A DNA stretch of 64,000 bases from Nocardioides daeguensis (lineage in GTDB: Bacteria > Actinomycetota > Actinomycetes > Propionibacteriales > Nocardioidaceae): NCBI RefSeq assembly GCF_019192965.1, contig NZ_JAHTKU010000021.1, forward strand, positions 62,001 to 126,000, in the 5' to 3' direction. Positions within the stretch are counted from its first letter, which is position 1. Every line of letters begins with the position of its first letter. A program made the position numbers and the translations under genes. Positions 41,436 through 51,704 of the stretch are shown in pieces. The notes beneath the pieces were generated by a model. That model saw nothing but the letters and a program-made list of their open reading frames with translations. It ran no database searches and had not been told where the DNA came from.

Positions 41436-42643
41436 GGCAGGTTCCCCACTCCCCGGAGCAGGCCCAGCAGCGTGTCGGTCACGGCCTCGCTGGGCGTGGG
41501 CGGCGGGCCGACATGGGGGTTGGCACCGGTCCGGAACGACGGCGGCGCGGCCTTGCCCTCCTGGGCGTCGACGTACGGGAGGCCGTAGCAGGCGGGGCCG
41601 TTGTCGGCACCGAGCTCGGGCAGGTTCTCCCGGTAGGTGTACGGGTCGCGGCCGGGGATGATCCGGGTGATCGTCGTGACGCCCGGGTGGGTGCCACCGA
41701 CCGCGGGCTCGGCGAGCTCGTTGGCCGAGGCGAGGCCGAGCACCAGGCAGGGCAGCTCGGGCGAGTAGCGCTCGAGGACGTCGGTCACCGGCTGGAGCAG
41801 GCCGAGGGAGGTCACCAGCCCGTGGCGCGAGCTGCGGAGGAGCACGTCGGTCTGGTCGCTGAACCCGGTGAGGCTGCGCTCGAGGGCGCGCAGGGAGGCT
41901 TGCTGCCGCACCAACGTCCGGGAGACCTGTCCGGTGTGGGTGAGCGCACCGACCAGGTCGGGGCGCGCGATGTCGTAGACGTCGGCCACGTCGTCGGCGA
42001 TCCGGAGGTCGGCGGACAGGGTGCGCAGCGAGGGGTTGAGGGAGCGCAGGTAGGTGTCGGTCTGCGTGATCAGGTCGCCGATCAGCTGGCCGCGCTCCTC
42101 GACGGCTCCCGCGACGGCGGTCAGCGCGGAGCTGACCTCGGCCGGGCGGGCGACGTCGAGGACCTGGGTCAGGTTCGCGAAGGCCTCGTCGACCTCGACG
42201 GTCACCCGGTCCGCCGGGATCACCGCGCCGGCGCGGATCCTCTCCCCGCTGCCGGTGCTCCCGGGGGGCGGCGTGAGCTGGACGTACTTCGCGCCGAACG
42301 CGGTGGGCGGCACGATCTGCGCGGTCACGTCGGCCGGCACGCGGTCGACCTTGTCGGCGTCGATCTCCAGCTCGATGCTGACCTTCCCGTCGGCCGCGGG
42401 GTCGTCGCCGATGTCGCCGACCCGGCCGATCTCGACGCCGCGCAGCTTGATCGGCGCGCCCGCGGCGAGGGTGAGGCCGGCGCGGTCGGACTGGACGGTG
42501 ACCACGACGTTGTCCTCGAAGGCGCCGCGGTACTTGGCGATCGTGCCGGCGATCAGGGCCGCGACCAGAGCGACGAACAAGAACCCGTAGACGACCTGCC
42601 GGTCGACATGATGGGGGTGGTGGGCGTGCTTCTCCCGGGTCAT
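41432..42643 (-). CDS. mceA: Mce family protein MceA
   Basis: A 403-residue Mce subunit. After a histidine-rich cytoplasmic leader (MTREKHAHHPHHVDRQ) come the membrane helix (VVYGFLFVALVAALIAGTIA) and the MCE domain (VTVQSDRAGLTLAAGAPIKL, GVEIGRVGDI, TAFGAKYVQLTPP), then a helical tail. The His-rich leader is unusual. It starts 7 nt after the yrbEB stop and leads the six-subunit mce series. Overall order matches canonical actinobacterial mce operons. Confidence 0.92.
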   Translation of the reverse strand: MTREKHAHHPHHVDRQVVYGFLFVALVAALIAGTIAKYRGAFEDNVVVTVQSDRAGLTLAAGAPIKLRGVEIGRVGDIGDDPAADGKVSIELEIDADKVDRVPADVTAQIVPPTAFGAKYVQLTPPPGSTGSGERIRAGAVIPADRVTVEVDEAFANLTQVLDVARPAEVSSALTAVAGAVEERGQLIGDLITQTDTYLRSLNPSLRTLSADLRIADDVADVYDIARPDLVGALTHTGQVSRTLVRQQASLRALERSLTGFSDQTDVLLRSSRHGLVTSLGLLQPVTDVLERYSPELPCLVLGLASANELAEPAVGGTHPGVTTITRIIPGRDPYTYRENLPELGADNGPACYGLPYVDAQEGKAAPPSFRTGANPHVGPPPTPSEAVTDTLLGLLRGVGNLP

Positions 42644-42650
42644 TCCCGCC

Positions 42651-43490
42651 TCACCCCGCGATGTGGACCGACGGACCGCCCCAGACGGCGATCGCGAAGA
42701 TCAGGTCGATGAACATGGTCGAGATGAGCGCGGAGCGCACGGCCTTGCCGACCGCCTGGCCCACACCCGCCGGGCCGCCGGCGGCGCGGAAGCCGTGGTA
42801 GCAGCAGATCGAGACGATCACGAGCGCCATCAGCGCGACCTTCACGATCGCGAGGAACAGGTCGCTCGGGATGAGGAAGGTGTCGAAGTAGTGCTGGTAG
42901 GTGCCCGGCGCCTGGTCGTAGCCGACGGTGACGACCAGGTAGGTCGCCAGCCAGCACATCATCAGCGCGATCGCGAACAGCGGGACGACGGCCACCAGGC
43001 CCGCGATGATCCGGGTCGTCACGAGGTACGGCACGGGCGGGACCGCCATCACCTCCAGCGCGTCGATCTCCTCGCTGACCCGCATCGCACCGATCTGCGC
43101 GGTGAAGCCGGCGCCGACGGTCGCGGTGAGCGCGATGCCGGCGATGATCGGGGCGACCTCACGGGTGTTGAAGTAGGCCGAGAAGAAGCCCGACAGCGTG
43201 GCGACGCCGATGTTGTCGAACGACGTGTAGGCCTGCAGGCCGACCTCGATGCCGGCCGCGGCGGTGAGGAAGCCGATGACCAGCACGGTGCCGCCGATGA
43301 GGGCGAGCGCACCCGAGCCGAGGGCGACCTCGGCCAGCAGCCGGACGACCTCCTTCGGGTAGTGCTTGAGGGCCCGCGGCATGTGGGCGTAGGCGTTGCC
43401 GTGGAAGCTCAGCTGGTCGCCGAGGCTGCGCAGCGAGGACATCGGCCTGCCGACGTGGCGAGCGAGGAAGCCCGGGGTGGTGGCGGACAT
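42651..43490 (-). CDS. yrbEB: Mce transporter permease YrbEB (MlaE family)
   Basis: A 279-residue MlaE-type ABC permease with about five or six membrane helices (GALALIGGTVLVIGFLTAAA, VAPIIAGIALTATVGAGF, LVTTRIIAGLVAVVPLFAIA). The coupling segment GAMRVSEEIDALEVMAVPP, with the EExDAL-type motif, is conserved in YrbE proteins and contacts the MceG-type ATPase. ATG 43490 has the RBS GAGGT and starts 8 nt after the yrbEA stop. With YrbEA it forms the inner-membrane channel; the ATPase gene is not in this window. Confidence 0.93.
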   Translation of the reverse strand: MSATTPGFLARHVGRPMSSLRSLGDQLSFHGNAYAHMPRALKHYPKEVVRLLAEVALGSGALALIGGTVLVIGFLTAAAGIEVGLQAYTSFDNIGVATLSGFFSAYFNTREVAPIIAGIALTATVGAGFTAQIGAMRVSEEIDALEVMAVPPVPYLVTTRIIAGLVAVVPLFAIALMMCWLATYLVVTVGYDQAPGTYQHYFDTFLIPSDLFLAIVKVALMALVIVSICCYHGFRAAGGPAGVGQAVGKAVRSALISTMFIDLIFAIAVWGGPSVHIAG

Positions 43491-43497
43491 CGCTACC

Positions 43498-44361
43498 TCA
43501 CGCTCCCAGCTTGATCTGGAGGAACAGGGCACTGATCACGCTGTTGGCGGCGAAGAGCAGCATGAACGCGAAGACCACGGTCTGGTTGACCGCTTCGCCG
43601 ACGCCCTTCGGTCCGCCCTTGGCGTTGAGCCCGAGGTAGCAGGCGGTGAGGCCGGCCAGCAGGCCGAACACGGCCGCCTTGGCCTCGGAGGCCAGGAAGT
43701 CCGGGAGGCCGACGAGCAGCGTGAGGTCGGAGAGGTAGAGCCCGGGCGTGGCGCCCTGGAGGACGACGGAGAAGAAGTACCCGCCGACCAGGCCGACCAC
43801 CGTCACCATGCCGTTGAGCGCCACGCCGACCAGGGTCGAGGCGACCACCCGGGGAACGACGAGCCGCTCGATCGGGTCGATGCCGAGGGTCACCATCGCG
43901 TCGATCTCCTCGCGGATCTTGCGTGAGCCGAGGTCGGCACAGATCGCCGTGGCCCCGGCGCCCGCGACGACGAGCACCGACACGATCGGGCCGATCTCGC
44001 GGACCACCGCGACCGCCGCGCCCGCGCCGGCGAGGTCGACCGCGCCGATCTGGATGAGCAGCTGGTTGACCTGGAAGATGATCACGACGCAGAACGGGAT
44101 CGAGACCAGCAGCGCCGGCCCGAACGACACGGTCGTGATGAACCAGGCCTGCGAGATGAACTCGCGGAAGTGGAAGCGCCGCGTGAACATCTGCGCGAAG
44201 ACCTTGCCGACGAAGCCGTAGAAGTCGCCGAAGGTGCCCAGCGTCTTGAACGCGAACGTCGAGCGCACCGCCTCGCGGGCGACCTGCCGGGTCCGCTCGT
44301 CCATCCCGTCCGGGCCGGCGCGCCGCTTGTCGGGGGCCTCGAGCGTGGGTGCCGCGGTCAT
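43498..44361 (-). CDS. yrbEA: Mce transporter permease YrbEA (MlaE family)
   Basis: A 287-residue MlaE-type permease with several membrane helices (ALLVSIPFCVVIIFQVNQLL, GAGAAVAVVREIGPIVSVLV, VVGLVGGYFFSVVLQ) and the coupling motif GSRKIREEIDAMVTLGIDPI. ATG 44361 overlaps the stop of the ChoD-like gene (ATGA), so the permease and whole Mce operon are translationally linked to that oxidoreductase. First gene of the transporter proper. Confidence 0.93.
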   Translation of the reverse strand: MTAAPTLEAPDKRRAGPDGMDERTRQVAREAVRSTFAFKTLGTFGDFYGFVGKVFAQMFTRRFHFREFISQAWFITTVSFGPALLVSIPFCVVIIFQVNQLLIQIGAVDLAGAGAAVAVVREIGPIVSVLVVAGAGATAICADLGSRKIREEIDAMVTLGIDPIERLVVPRVVASTLVGVALNGMVTVVGLVGGYFFSVVLQGATPGLYLSDLTLLVGLPDFLASEAKAAVFGLLAGLTACYLGLNAKGGPKGVGEAVNQTVVFAFMLLFAANSVISALFLQIKLGA

Positions 44362-46106
44362 GCAGTGACCTCGGCGTCGGCCGGGCTCTTCACGACGTAC
44401 AGCGGGAGGCGCAGCGCAGCCGGTGCGGTCGGGGGCACAGCCGGCCGCACCGGCGCGATCGGGGAGAGCCGCTCGTAGCCGGCTCCGAGGGCGGGGCGCC
44501 GGTCGGCCTCGCCCTGGTTGGGCCACACCGCCATCGCGCGCTCGGCCTGCGCGGTGATGGTGAGGCTGGGGTTGACACCGAGGTTCGCGGAGATCGCGGC
44601 GCCGTCGACGACGTGCAGGCCGGGGTGCCCGTAGACCCGGTGGTAGGCGTCGATCACACCGGTCCGCGGGGAGTCGCCGATCGGGCAGCCGCCCAGGAAG
44701 TGCGCGGTCATGGGGATGTTGAAGATCTCGCCGGCGGTGCTGTACGAGCCGCCGTCGATCTTGTCGCTGATCCGGCGCACGACCTCGTTGCCCGCCGGGA
44801 TCCAGGTCGGGTTCGGCTCACCGTGTCCCTGCTTCGAGGTGAGGCGCACCCTGCCCTCGCGACGCAGCCGGCGCTTCTTCGGCAGGACCGTGATCGAGTT
44901 GTCGCTGGTCTGCATGACCAGCGCGATGATCGTGCGCTCGGGCCAGCTGCCGAGGCCGGCGTACGCCGACAGGAGCAGGAGCGGGTGGCGCACCGCCTGG
45001 CCGATCCACCGCAGCCAGCGCGGCGTGCGGCCGCCGCCGTCGGTCATCAAGGTGAGCAGCAGCCCCATCAGGCCCGAGCCCTTGCCGTAGCGGACCGGCT
45101 CGACGTGGGTGACCTCGTCGGGGTGGATCGAGGAGGTGATCGCGACGCCGTGGTGGAAGTCGTGCTTGCCCTTGTTGCGCAGCTTGGTGCTCGACGCGCA
45201 CAGCGCCTCGGAGTTGGTGCGGGTCAGGTAGCCGAGCCGGTCCGACAGCTCGGGCAGGTCGCCGGAGCGGCGCATGCCGTGCAGCAGCTCCTGGGTGCCC
45301 CAGGTGCCGGCGGCCAGCACGACCTGGGCGGCCGCGACGGTCGTCGTACGACGCGCCGAGCGGCCCGAGCGGTGGGTGACCACGTCGTAGCCGCCGCCCG
45401 GACGCGGCGTGACCGCGGTGACGGTGGTGCGCTCGCGGACCTCGGCGCCGATCTTCTCGGCGAGGTAGAGGTAGTTCTTGAGCAGCGTGTTCTTCGCGTT
45501 GTGGCGACAACCAGTCATGCACTCGCCGCACTCGAGGCAGCCGCGGCGCTCCGGCCCGGCACCGCCGAAGTACGGGTCCGCGATCGCCTCGCCTGGGGTG
45601 CCGAAGCAGACACCGACCGGCGTCGCGCGGAAGGTGTCGCCGACACCCATCTCGTCGGCGACCTGCTTCATGACCACGTCGCTGGGCGTGACGGTCGGGT
45701 TCTGCACGACGCCGAGCATCCGGCTCGCCTGGTCGTAGTAGGGCGCCAGCTCGGCCTTCCAGTCGGTGATGTGGGCCCACTGCGGGTCGCGGTAGAAGGC
45801 GTCCGACTTCGGCTGGTACAGCGTGTTGGCGTAGACCAGCGACCCGCCCCCGACGCCCGCGCCGGCGAGCACGACCACGTCGCGCAGCAGCCGGATCCGC
45901 TGGATGCCGAAGCAGCCGAGGCGGGGCGCGAAGAGGAACTTGCGCACGTCCCAGGAGGTCTTCGCGAACTCCTCGTCCGCGAACCGGCGGCCCGCCTCCA
46001 GCACGAGGACCCGGTAGCCCTTCTCGGCGAGACGGAGGGCGGTGACCGAGCCCCCGAAACCGGAGCCGACCACGACGACGTCGTACTCGAAGCTGTCAGC
46101 GCGCAT
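44358..46106 (-). CDS. choD: GMC oxidoreductase, ChoD-like (sterol oxidase type)
   Basis: A 582-residue flavoprotein very similar to mycobacterial ChoD. The FAD Rossmann motif is VVVGSGFGGSVTALRLAEKG. A cysteine cluster CLECGECMTGCRHNAKNTL recalls an iron-sulphur or zinc site shared by ChoD-type enzymes. C-terminal GMC motifs are AHFLGGCPIGDSP and VDGAAISANLGVNPSLTITA. It may oxidise the 3-hydroxyl of sterols or another cyclic alcohol; ChoD substrates remain debated. It heads the yrbE-mce operon with an ATGA overlap, which ties substrate import to oxidation. It diverges from a PucR-type regulator. Confidence 0.9.
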   Translation of the reverse strand: MRADSFEYDVVVVGSGFGGSVTALRLAEKGYRVLVLEAGRRFADEEFAKTSWDVRKFLFAPRLGCFGIQRIRLLRDVVVLAGAGVGGGSLVYANTLYQPKSDAFYRDPQWAHITDWKAELAPYYDQASRMLGVVQNPTVTPSDVVMKQVADEMGVGDTFRATPVGVCFGTPGEAIADPYFGGAGPERRGCLECGECMTGCRHNAKNTLLKNYLYLAEKIGAEVRERTTVTAVTPRPGGGYDVVTHRSGRSARRTTTVAAAQVVLAAGTWGTQELLHGMRRSGDLPELSDRLGYLTRTNSEALCASSTKLRNKGKHDFHHGVAITSSIHPDEVTHVEPVRYGKGSGLMGLLLTLMTDGGGRTPRWLRWIGQAVRHPLLLLSAYAGLGSWPERTIIALVMQTSDNSITVLPKKRRLRREGRVRLTSKQGHGEPNPTWIPAGNEVVRRISDKIDGGSYSTAGEIFNIPMTAHFLGGCPIGDSPRTGVIDAYHRVYGHPGLHVVDGAAISANLGVNPSLTITAQAERAMAVWPNQGEADRRPALGAGYERLSPIAPVRPAVPPTAPAALRLPLYVVKSPADAEVTA

Positions 46107-46175
46107 GCGGCGGCACCCCCATGAGAACGGCGGGGCCCCTGTGCCGGGCCCGCCTGTGAGCGCCTAGTCCACCCG

Positions 46176-46207
46176 GTGACGACCGTCACGCTCTCGTGGT
46201 GACGGTC
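46176..46207. promoter_or_regulatory. GTGAC operator cluster before the mce operon
   Basis: GACCGTCAC (46181-46189) and GTGACGGTC (46199-46207) form a perfect 9-bp inverted repeat. A further GTGAC (46176-46180) makes GTGAC-GACC-GTCAC with the first arm. They lie in the 165-nt gap between the divergent choD-like and PucR genes. A TTGT ... GCACAA pair at 46226-46241 is also present. Probable binding sites of the PucR-type regulator. Confidence 0.6.
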
Positions 46208-46271
46208 CAAAGAACGAGGGGCCGGTTGTCCCGGCGCACAAAGCGCCTCGTCGCGCCCTAGGGTGTGGCGG

Positions 46272-47660
<1,389 letters not shown>

Positions 47661-48843
47661 CTGCGGTCCCCACGGATCCAGGACATGTCGGAGTGCAGCG
47701 GGACGTTTCCGGTGTTGGCTGCGTCCCCGTTGAGCGGGGTCGTCCACTCGGTCTGCGGCTGACGGCCCGGGCAGGTCACGGTGACCTCCACCTGACGGGA
47801 ACGGTCGGGGTAGAGCTGGCCGGTGTAGTAGCCGAAGTCCAACCACACGGCGAAGGACGCCCGGCCGGGCAGGGCAGAGGCCCCCTGGTAGGTGCAACCG
47901 TCGGGGTCCGTGCCGCTGATCGCCCACTGGAAGATGGCCGGTCCCTCGATCAGCTGCGGGGTCTCGTCGGTGCTGTCCATCGTGAAGGTGGCGGTCCAGG
48001 TCTCGATGACGCCGACGGAGTACTGCAAGGTGCCGCCGGCCGTCCCGGAGTACGCCGTGGAGTCGGCCGAGCGGCACGACCGCATCTCCTCCGCGTCGCA
48101 GCGGTCGGGGTCGCCGGGGGTGTTGGCGTCGCCGCCGGGCGCACCGCCGTCGCACGTGTCGCGGCCACCGTTGCCGGTGCAGATGTCGGCGCCGTCGCCG
48201 CCCTCGATGGTGTCGTCGCCGGGACCGCCGCGCAGCACGTCGTCGCCGGGACCGCCGTCGACGTCACCGGCGCGGCCGTAGACGTCGACGTAGTCGGCAC
48301 CCACGCCGGCGAGCGCGTGCGAGCCGTTGCCCTCCAGGACCAGGTGGTCGTTCCCGGCACCGCCGATGGCCAGCTCCCGCTTGCCACCGCCGGTCCAGAT
48401 CACGTCGGCCCCGGCCTGGCCGTCGACCACGTCGCGGCCGCCGCCGGCGTCGACGTAGTCGTCACCGCCGCCGCCGAGCACCTTGTCGGCGCCGCCACCG
48501 GCGCAGATGACGTCGTCGCCCCCGAGACCCTGGACCACGTCGTTGCCGCCCAGGGCGGCGATCACGTCGCGGCCCTTGGTGCCGGTGATCCGGTCGGCGC
48601 GGTTGGTGCCGACGATGGTCGCGGTCTCCCCGTGGCACCGGGGCTTGCGCTCGCTCGCGGCCGCGCCGGCCTGGACGGAGGGGGTGAGGAGGGGGACGAA
48701 CAGGGCGGCGAGGAGGCCGACGGTCGCCGTACGACGGCGGGCGGGGCTGGACAACGAGGTTCCTTCCGGGAGGTCAGATGACTGCCCGATCCTGCCGGGA
48801 CCGTGTCGGTGGGGACCATCCCAGATCGTTGGGGAATCGGCGC

Positions 48844-48892
48844 CGGGGGGGGCCCCCCCCGGGGGGGGGGGCCCCCCCCCCCGGGCCGATGA
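48844..48892. other. GC homopolymer tract 2, probable artefact
   Basis: Alternating runs of G and C (up to about 11 bases) with no A or T for about 45 nt, in the gap between the RTX gene and the ferredoxin stop. Similar in kind to tract 1 and probably an assembly artefact, so the true gap length and any terminator here are uncertain. Confidence 0.65.
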
Positions 48893-48914
48893 TCCGGTGG
48901 TCGGCGGCGGCGCC

Positions 48915-49118
48915 TCAGCCCTGCAGGGTCAGGGCCAGCACCGGGCAGGCCTGGACGGCGGCGTACACGTGGGTCCGGTCGGACTCCGGCGGGTGGGCGT
49001 CGAGGACCGTGACCAGCTCCTCGTCCTCGTCCACCTCGAAGTAGTCGTCGGCCATGGCCTCGCACATCCCCAGGCCCTCGCACTTCGCGCGGTCGGCGAC
49101 GATCCGCAGCGCACTCAC
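48915..49118 (-). CDS. Ferredoxin, 3Fe-4S type
   Basis: A 67-residue ferredoxin. Cysteines Cys13 and Cys19 in AKCEGLGMCEAM and a C-terminal Cys in QACPVLAL are the three-Cys pattern of actinobacterial 3Fe-4S ferredoxins that feed P450s and other oxygenases. GTG 49118 overlaps the alkB stop (GTGA), so it is coupled to the alkane hydroxylase and may supply electrons there or to another oxygenase nearby. No reductase gene adjoins it. Confidence 0.9.
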   Translation of the reverse strand: MSALRIVADRAKCEGLGMCEAMADDYFEVDEDEELVTVLDAHPPESDRTHVYAAVQACPVLALTLQG

Positions 49119-50575
49119 GCTCCGACCTTGCCGACGAGGTGGCGACGGGGCTCGACGGCCGTGAAGTCGACCTTCTCGCGCACCCCGCAGTCGGGGCAGC
49201 ACCAGTCGTCGGGGATGTCCTGCCACGCCGTACCGGCGGCGAACCCCTCGAGCTCGTTGCCCTCGGCGACCTCGTAGGTGTACCCGCACCCCGGGCACCG
49301 GGCGGCGAGCACCTCCCCCTCGAACGCCTGGGCGCTGGTGTCGGCCTTCGCCTGCTCCCCGGCGGGCTCGGCCGTGGGGACGGGGTACTTCCGCAGCAGC
49401 CGCTCGCGCTTGGCCGGCTGCAGGTTGGCCAGGCGCAGGTCTCCGTCGTAGTGGGCGACGACCCGCTTGTCCATGAGCGCCCGGAAGACGGGCGGGAACA
49501 TCGCGACCACGATCATGCCGGTGTATCCGGTCGGCAGCACCGGCGCGTCCTTGAAGTCGCGCAGCGTCTGGTAGCGCCGGGTCGGGTTCGCGTGGTGGTC
49601 GCTGTGCCGCTGCAGGTGGTAGAGCAGCACGTTGGTCGCGATGTTGTTGGAGTTCCAGGAGTGCGCCGGCGTGACCCGCTCGTAGCGCATCCGGCCGGGG
49701 GTGCCGACCTTCTGGCGGACCATGCCGTAGTGCTCCATGTAGTTGACCACCTCGAGGAGCGAGAAGCCGACGACGGCCTGGAGGACGAGGTACGGCAGCA
49801 GGCCGAGCGGGTTGACGTCGTAGGCGAGGCCGAGCCAGAGCATCAGGCCGCCCCACAGGGCGACGGTCATCAGCCAGGCGTTGAGCACGTCGTTGCCGAG
49901 GTGGAACGGGTGGGTGCCCTTGCGCTGGTAGCGCTTGGCCTCGAGCTCCCACGAGCTCTTCAGCGAGCCGGCGACGGTGCGCGGCCAGAAGCGGTAGACG
50001 CTCTCGCCCATCCGCGCGCTGGCCGGGTCCTCCGGCGTCGCGACGCGGACGTGGTGGCCGCGGTTGTGCTCGATGTAGAAGTGGCCGTAGAACGTCTGCG
50101 CCAGCGCGATCTTCGAGGCCCACCGCTCCACCGACTCGCGCTTGTGGCCCAGCTCGTGCGCGGTGTTGATCGCCACGCCGCCGACCACACCCACCGAGAT
50201 CGCCAGGCCGACCTTGGCCACGACGGACATGTCGGTGGTGGCGAGGTACCAGATCGCGGCCACGAAGCCGCCGTACTGGACCGGGAGGTAGAGGTAGGTC
50301 ACCCAGCGGTAGTACTTGTCGTTCTCGAGCGCGTCGATCACGTCGTCCGGCGGGTTGGTGTCGTCGTACCCGGCGACCAGGTCGATCAGCGGGATGACCC
50401 CGAAGAACACCACCGGCGTCAGCCAGAAGAAGAGCGCCTGGCCACTCGCCTCGACCAGCGCGATCCCGACGATCGGCGTCAGCGGGACCACGAGCCCGAG
50501 GACCCACAGATAGCGCTTCTTGTCGCGCCACGGGACGGTCGTGCCGTCGGCTCCTTGTGTTGCGTACCTGGCCAT
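49115..50575 (-). CDS. alkB: Alkane 1-monooxygenase fused to rubredoxin
   Basis: A 486-residue fusion. Residues about 1-400 form the integral-membrane di-iron hydroxylase AlkB: several helices, histidine motifs NTAHELGHK, EHNRGHHVRV, NYMEHYGMVR and LQRHSDHHANPTRRY. Residues about 425-475 form a C-terminal rubredoxin (CPGCGYTYEV ... DDWCCPDCGV), the iron-sulphur-free one-iron donor. It should hydroxylate the terminal methyl of medium or long alkanes. Such AlkB-rubredoxin fusions occur in actinobacteria including Nocardioides. The RBS AGGAGG precedes ATG 50575. A perfect GCACAAGTTGTGC palindrome lies upstream. Confidence 0.95.
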   Translation of the reverse strand: MARYATQGADGTTVPWRDKKRYLWVLGLVVPLTPIVGIALVEASGQALFFWLTPVVFFGVIPLIDLVAGYDDTNPPDDVIDALENDKYYRWVTYLYLPVQYGGFVAAIWYLATTDMSVVAKVGLAISVGVVGGVAINTAHELGHKRESVERWASKIALAQTFYGHFYIEHNRGHHVRVATPEDPASARMGESVYRFWPRTVAGSLKSSWELEAKRYQRKGTHPFHLGNDVLNAWLMTVALWGGLMLWLGLAYDVNPLGLLPYLVLQAVVGFSLLEVVNYMEHYGMVRQKVGTPGRMRYERVTPAHSWNSNNIATNVLLYHLQRHSDHHANPTRRYQTLRDFKDAPVLPTGYTGMIVVAMFPPVFRALMDKRVVAHYDGDLRLANLQPAKRERLLRKYPVPTAEPAGEQAKADTSAQAFEGEVLAARCPGCGYTYEVAEGNELEGFAAGTAWQDIPDDWCCPDCGVREKVDFTAVEPRRHLVGKVGA

Positions 50576-50667
50576 CGGGTGCCTCCTTGGACGTGGCGAC
50601 GGCGGCGGCGCCGCCGGGTAGGTCTCCCACGCTCGCAGCGCCCGGCAGCCCGGCTCTCGGGCGAGGT

Positions 50668-50680
50668 GCACAAGTTGTGC
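50668..50680. promoter_or_regulatory. GCACAAGTTGTGC palindrome upstream of alkB
   Basis: A 13-bp perfect palindrome 93 nt upstream of alkB, with a further GCACAAC half-site starting at 50699, 31 bp away (three helical turns). GCACAA/TTGT half-sites also occur before the choD-like gene (46226-46241) and between desaturase and aldehyde dehydrogenase genes. Candidate site for a PucR-type regulator. The rest of 50576-50768 shows no gene. Confidence 0.55.
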
Positions 50681-50768
50681 CGGGGGCGTTGGCTGGCTGC
50701 ACAACGGTCCCCGGGACCGGGTTCCGGGCGTCCGGCCGGGGCCCGCGCTCAGCGTCCTCCGGCCCGTG

Positions 50769-51647
50769 TCACGCCGACGCGGCGGGCGGTGCCATCGCCC
50801 ACCGGATGGTGCCGACCGCCGCGGCTCCCATCGCCCGGACCGCCGTGCGCTCGGCCATGGGCAGCCAGGGCAGCCGGAGCGGCGCGCGCGACCAGACCGG
50901 CATCAGCCCGACCGCCGCCGCGGCGAGGGCGCCGTAGGCGGGCCGCGCCAGCAACGGCAGCGGCGGGCGCACCAGCACGTAGCCGACGGCCTCCCGCGCC
51001 TCCGGCGTCCCGCGCAGCTCGGGCCGGAAGGAGGCCAGGACCTGCGCCAGCCCGGCCACCGTGGTGGGCGGGTCGAGCACGCCCAGGCGTCGCGCCACCT
51101 CGGCGGTCTGGGCGACGTAGGCGTCGTACCCCGCGTCGTCCAGCGGGTCGGCGCCGTAGACCCGGTGCGCCCGCAGGAAGCTGTCCACCTCGGCGACGTG
51201 GACCCACAGCAGCAGGTGCGGGTCGGAGGCGGCGTACGGCGAACCGTCGGGCATCGTGCCGCGGACCCGGTCGTGGATCGCGCGGACCGCGTCGACCGCA
51301 CGCTGTGCGTCGGCCGCGGTGCCGAACGTGGTGACGGCGAGGAAGCGGCTCGTGCGCGCCAACCGCCCCCACATGTCGCCGCGGTAGCCGGAGTGCTCCG
51401 AGACCGCGCGCATCGCCGCGGGATGGAGGCTCTGCAGCAGCAGCGCCCGGATGCCGCCGACGAACATCGCGGCGTCGCCGTGGACCCGCGCGATCGGGCT
51501 GTCGCCGTCGAACCACCGGGGGCCGGCGGTGTGGTGGATCCGCTCGCGGTGGCGAGCACCGTCCGGCCCGGCGACCCGCAGGAAGAGCGCCTGGCCCAGC
51601 CGGCCGCGCACGTCCTCCACGGTGGGGAGGCGTCGGTCCGTCGTCAT
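50769..51647 (-). CDS. MpaB-type oxygenase (DUF2236)
   Basis: A 292-residue protein of the DUF2236 or MpaB/latex-clearing-like family, helical heme-binding oxygenases. The family motif HGDAAMFVGGIRALLLQSLH with following AMRAVSEHSGYRGD, then TTFGTAADAQRAV and LLLWVHVAEVDSFL are visible, including histidines proposed to bind heme. Homologues cleave isoprenoid or phenolic chains. ATG 51647 is the start; the upstream open frame is a shadow. It is 193 nt upstream of alkB on the same strand and may share the hydrocarbon oxidation role. Confidence 0.85.
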   Translation of the reverse strand: MTTDRRLPTVEDVRGRLGQALFLRVAGPDGARHRERIHHTAGPRWFDGDSPIARVHGDAAMFVGGIRALLLQSLHPAAMRAVSEHSGYRGDMWGRLARTSRFLAVTTFGTAADAQRAVDAVRAIHDRVRGTMPDGSPYAASDPHLLLWVHVAEVDSFLRAHRVYGADPLDDAGYDAYVAQTAEVARRLGVLDPPTTVAGLAQVLASFRPELRGTPEAREAVGYVLVRPPLPLLARPAYGALAAAAVGLMPVWSRAPLRLPWLPMAERTAVRAMGAAAVGTIRWAMAPPAASA

Positions 51648-51692
51648 CGGTCCAGTGTGCCGGTGCGGGGCAACGGCCACGCTCGGACCGGC

Positions 51693-51698
51693 TAGGTT
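51693..51698 (+). promoter_or_regulatory. Leaderless -10 box of the 51705 gene
   Basis: TAGGTT ends 6 nt before GTG 51705, in the 57-nt gap between the divergent oxygenase and this gene. Confidence 0.55.
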
Positions 51699-51704
51699 CC
51701 TCCG

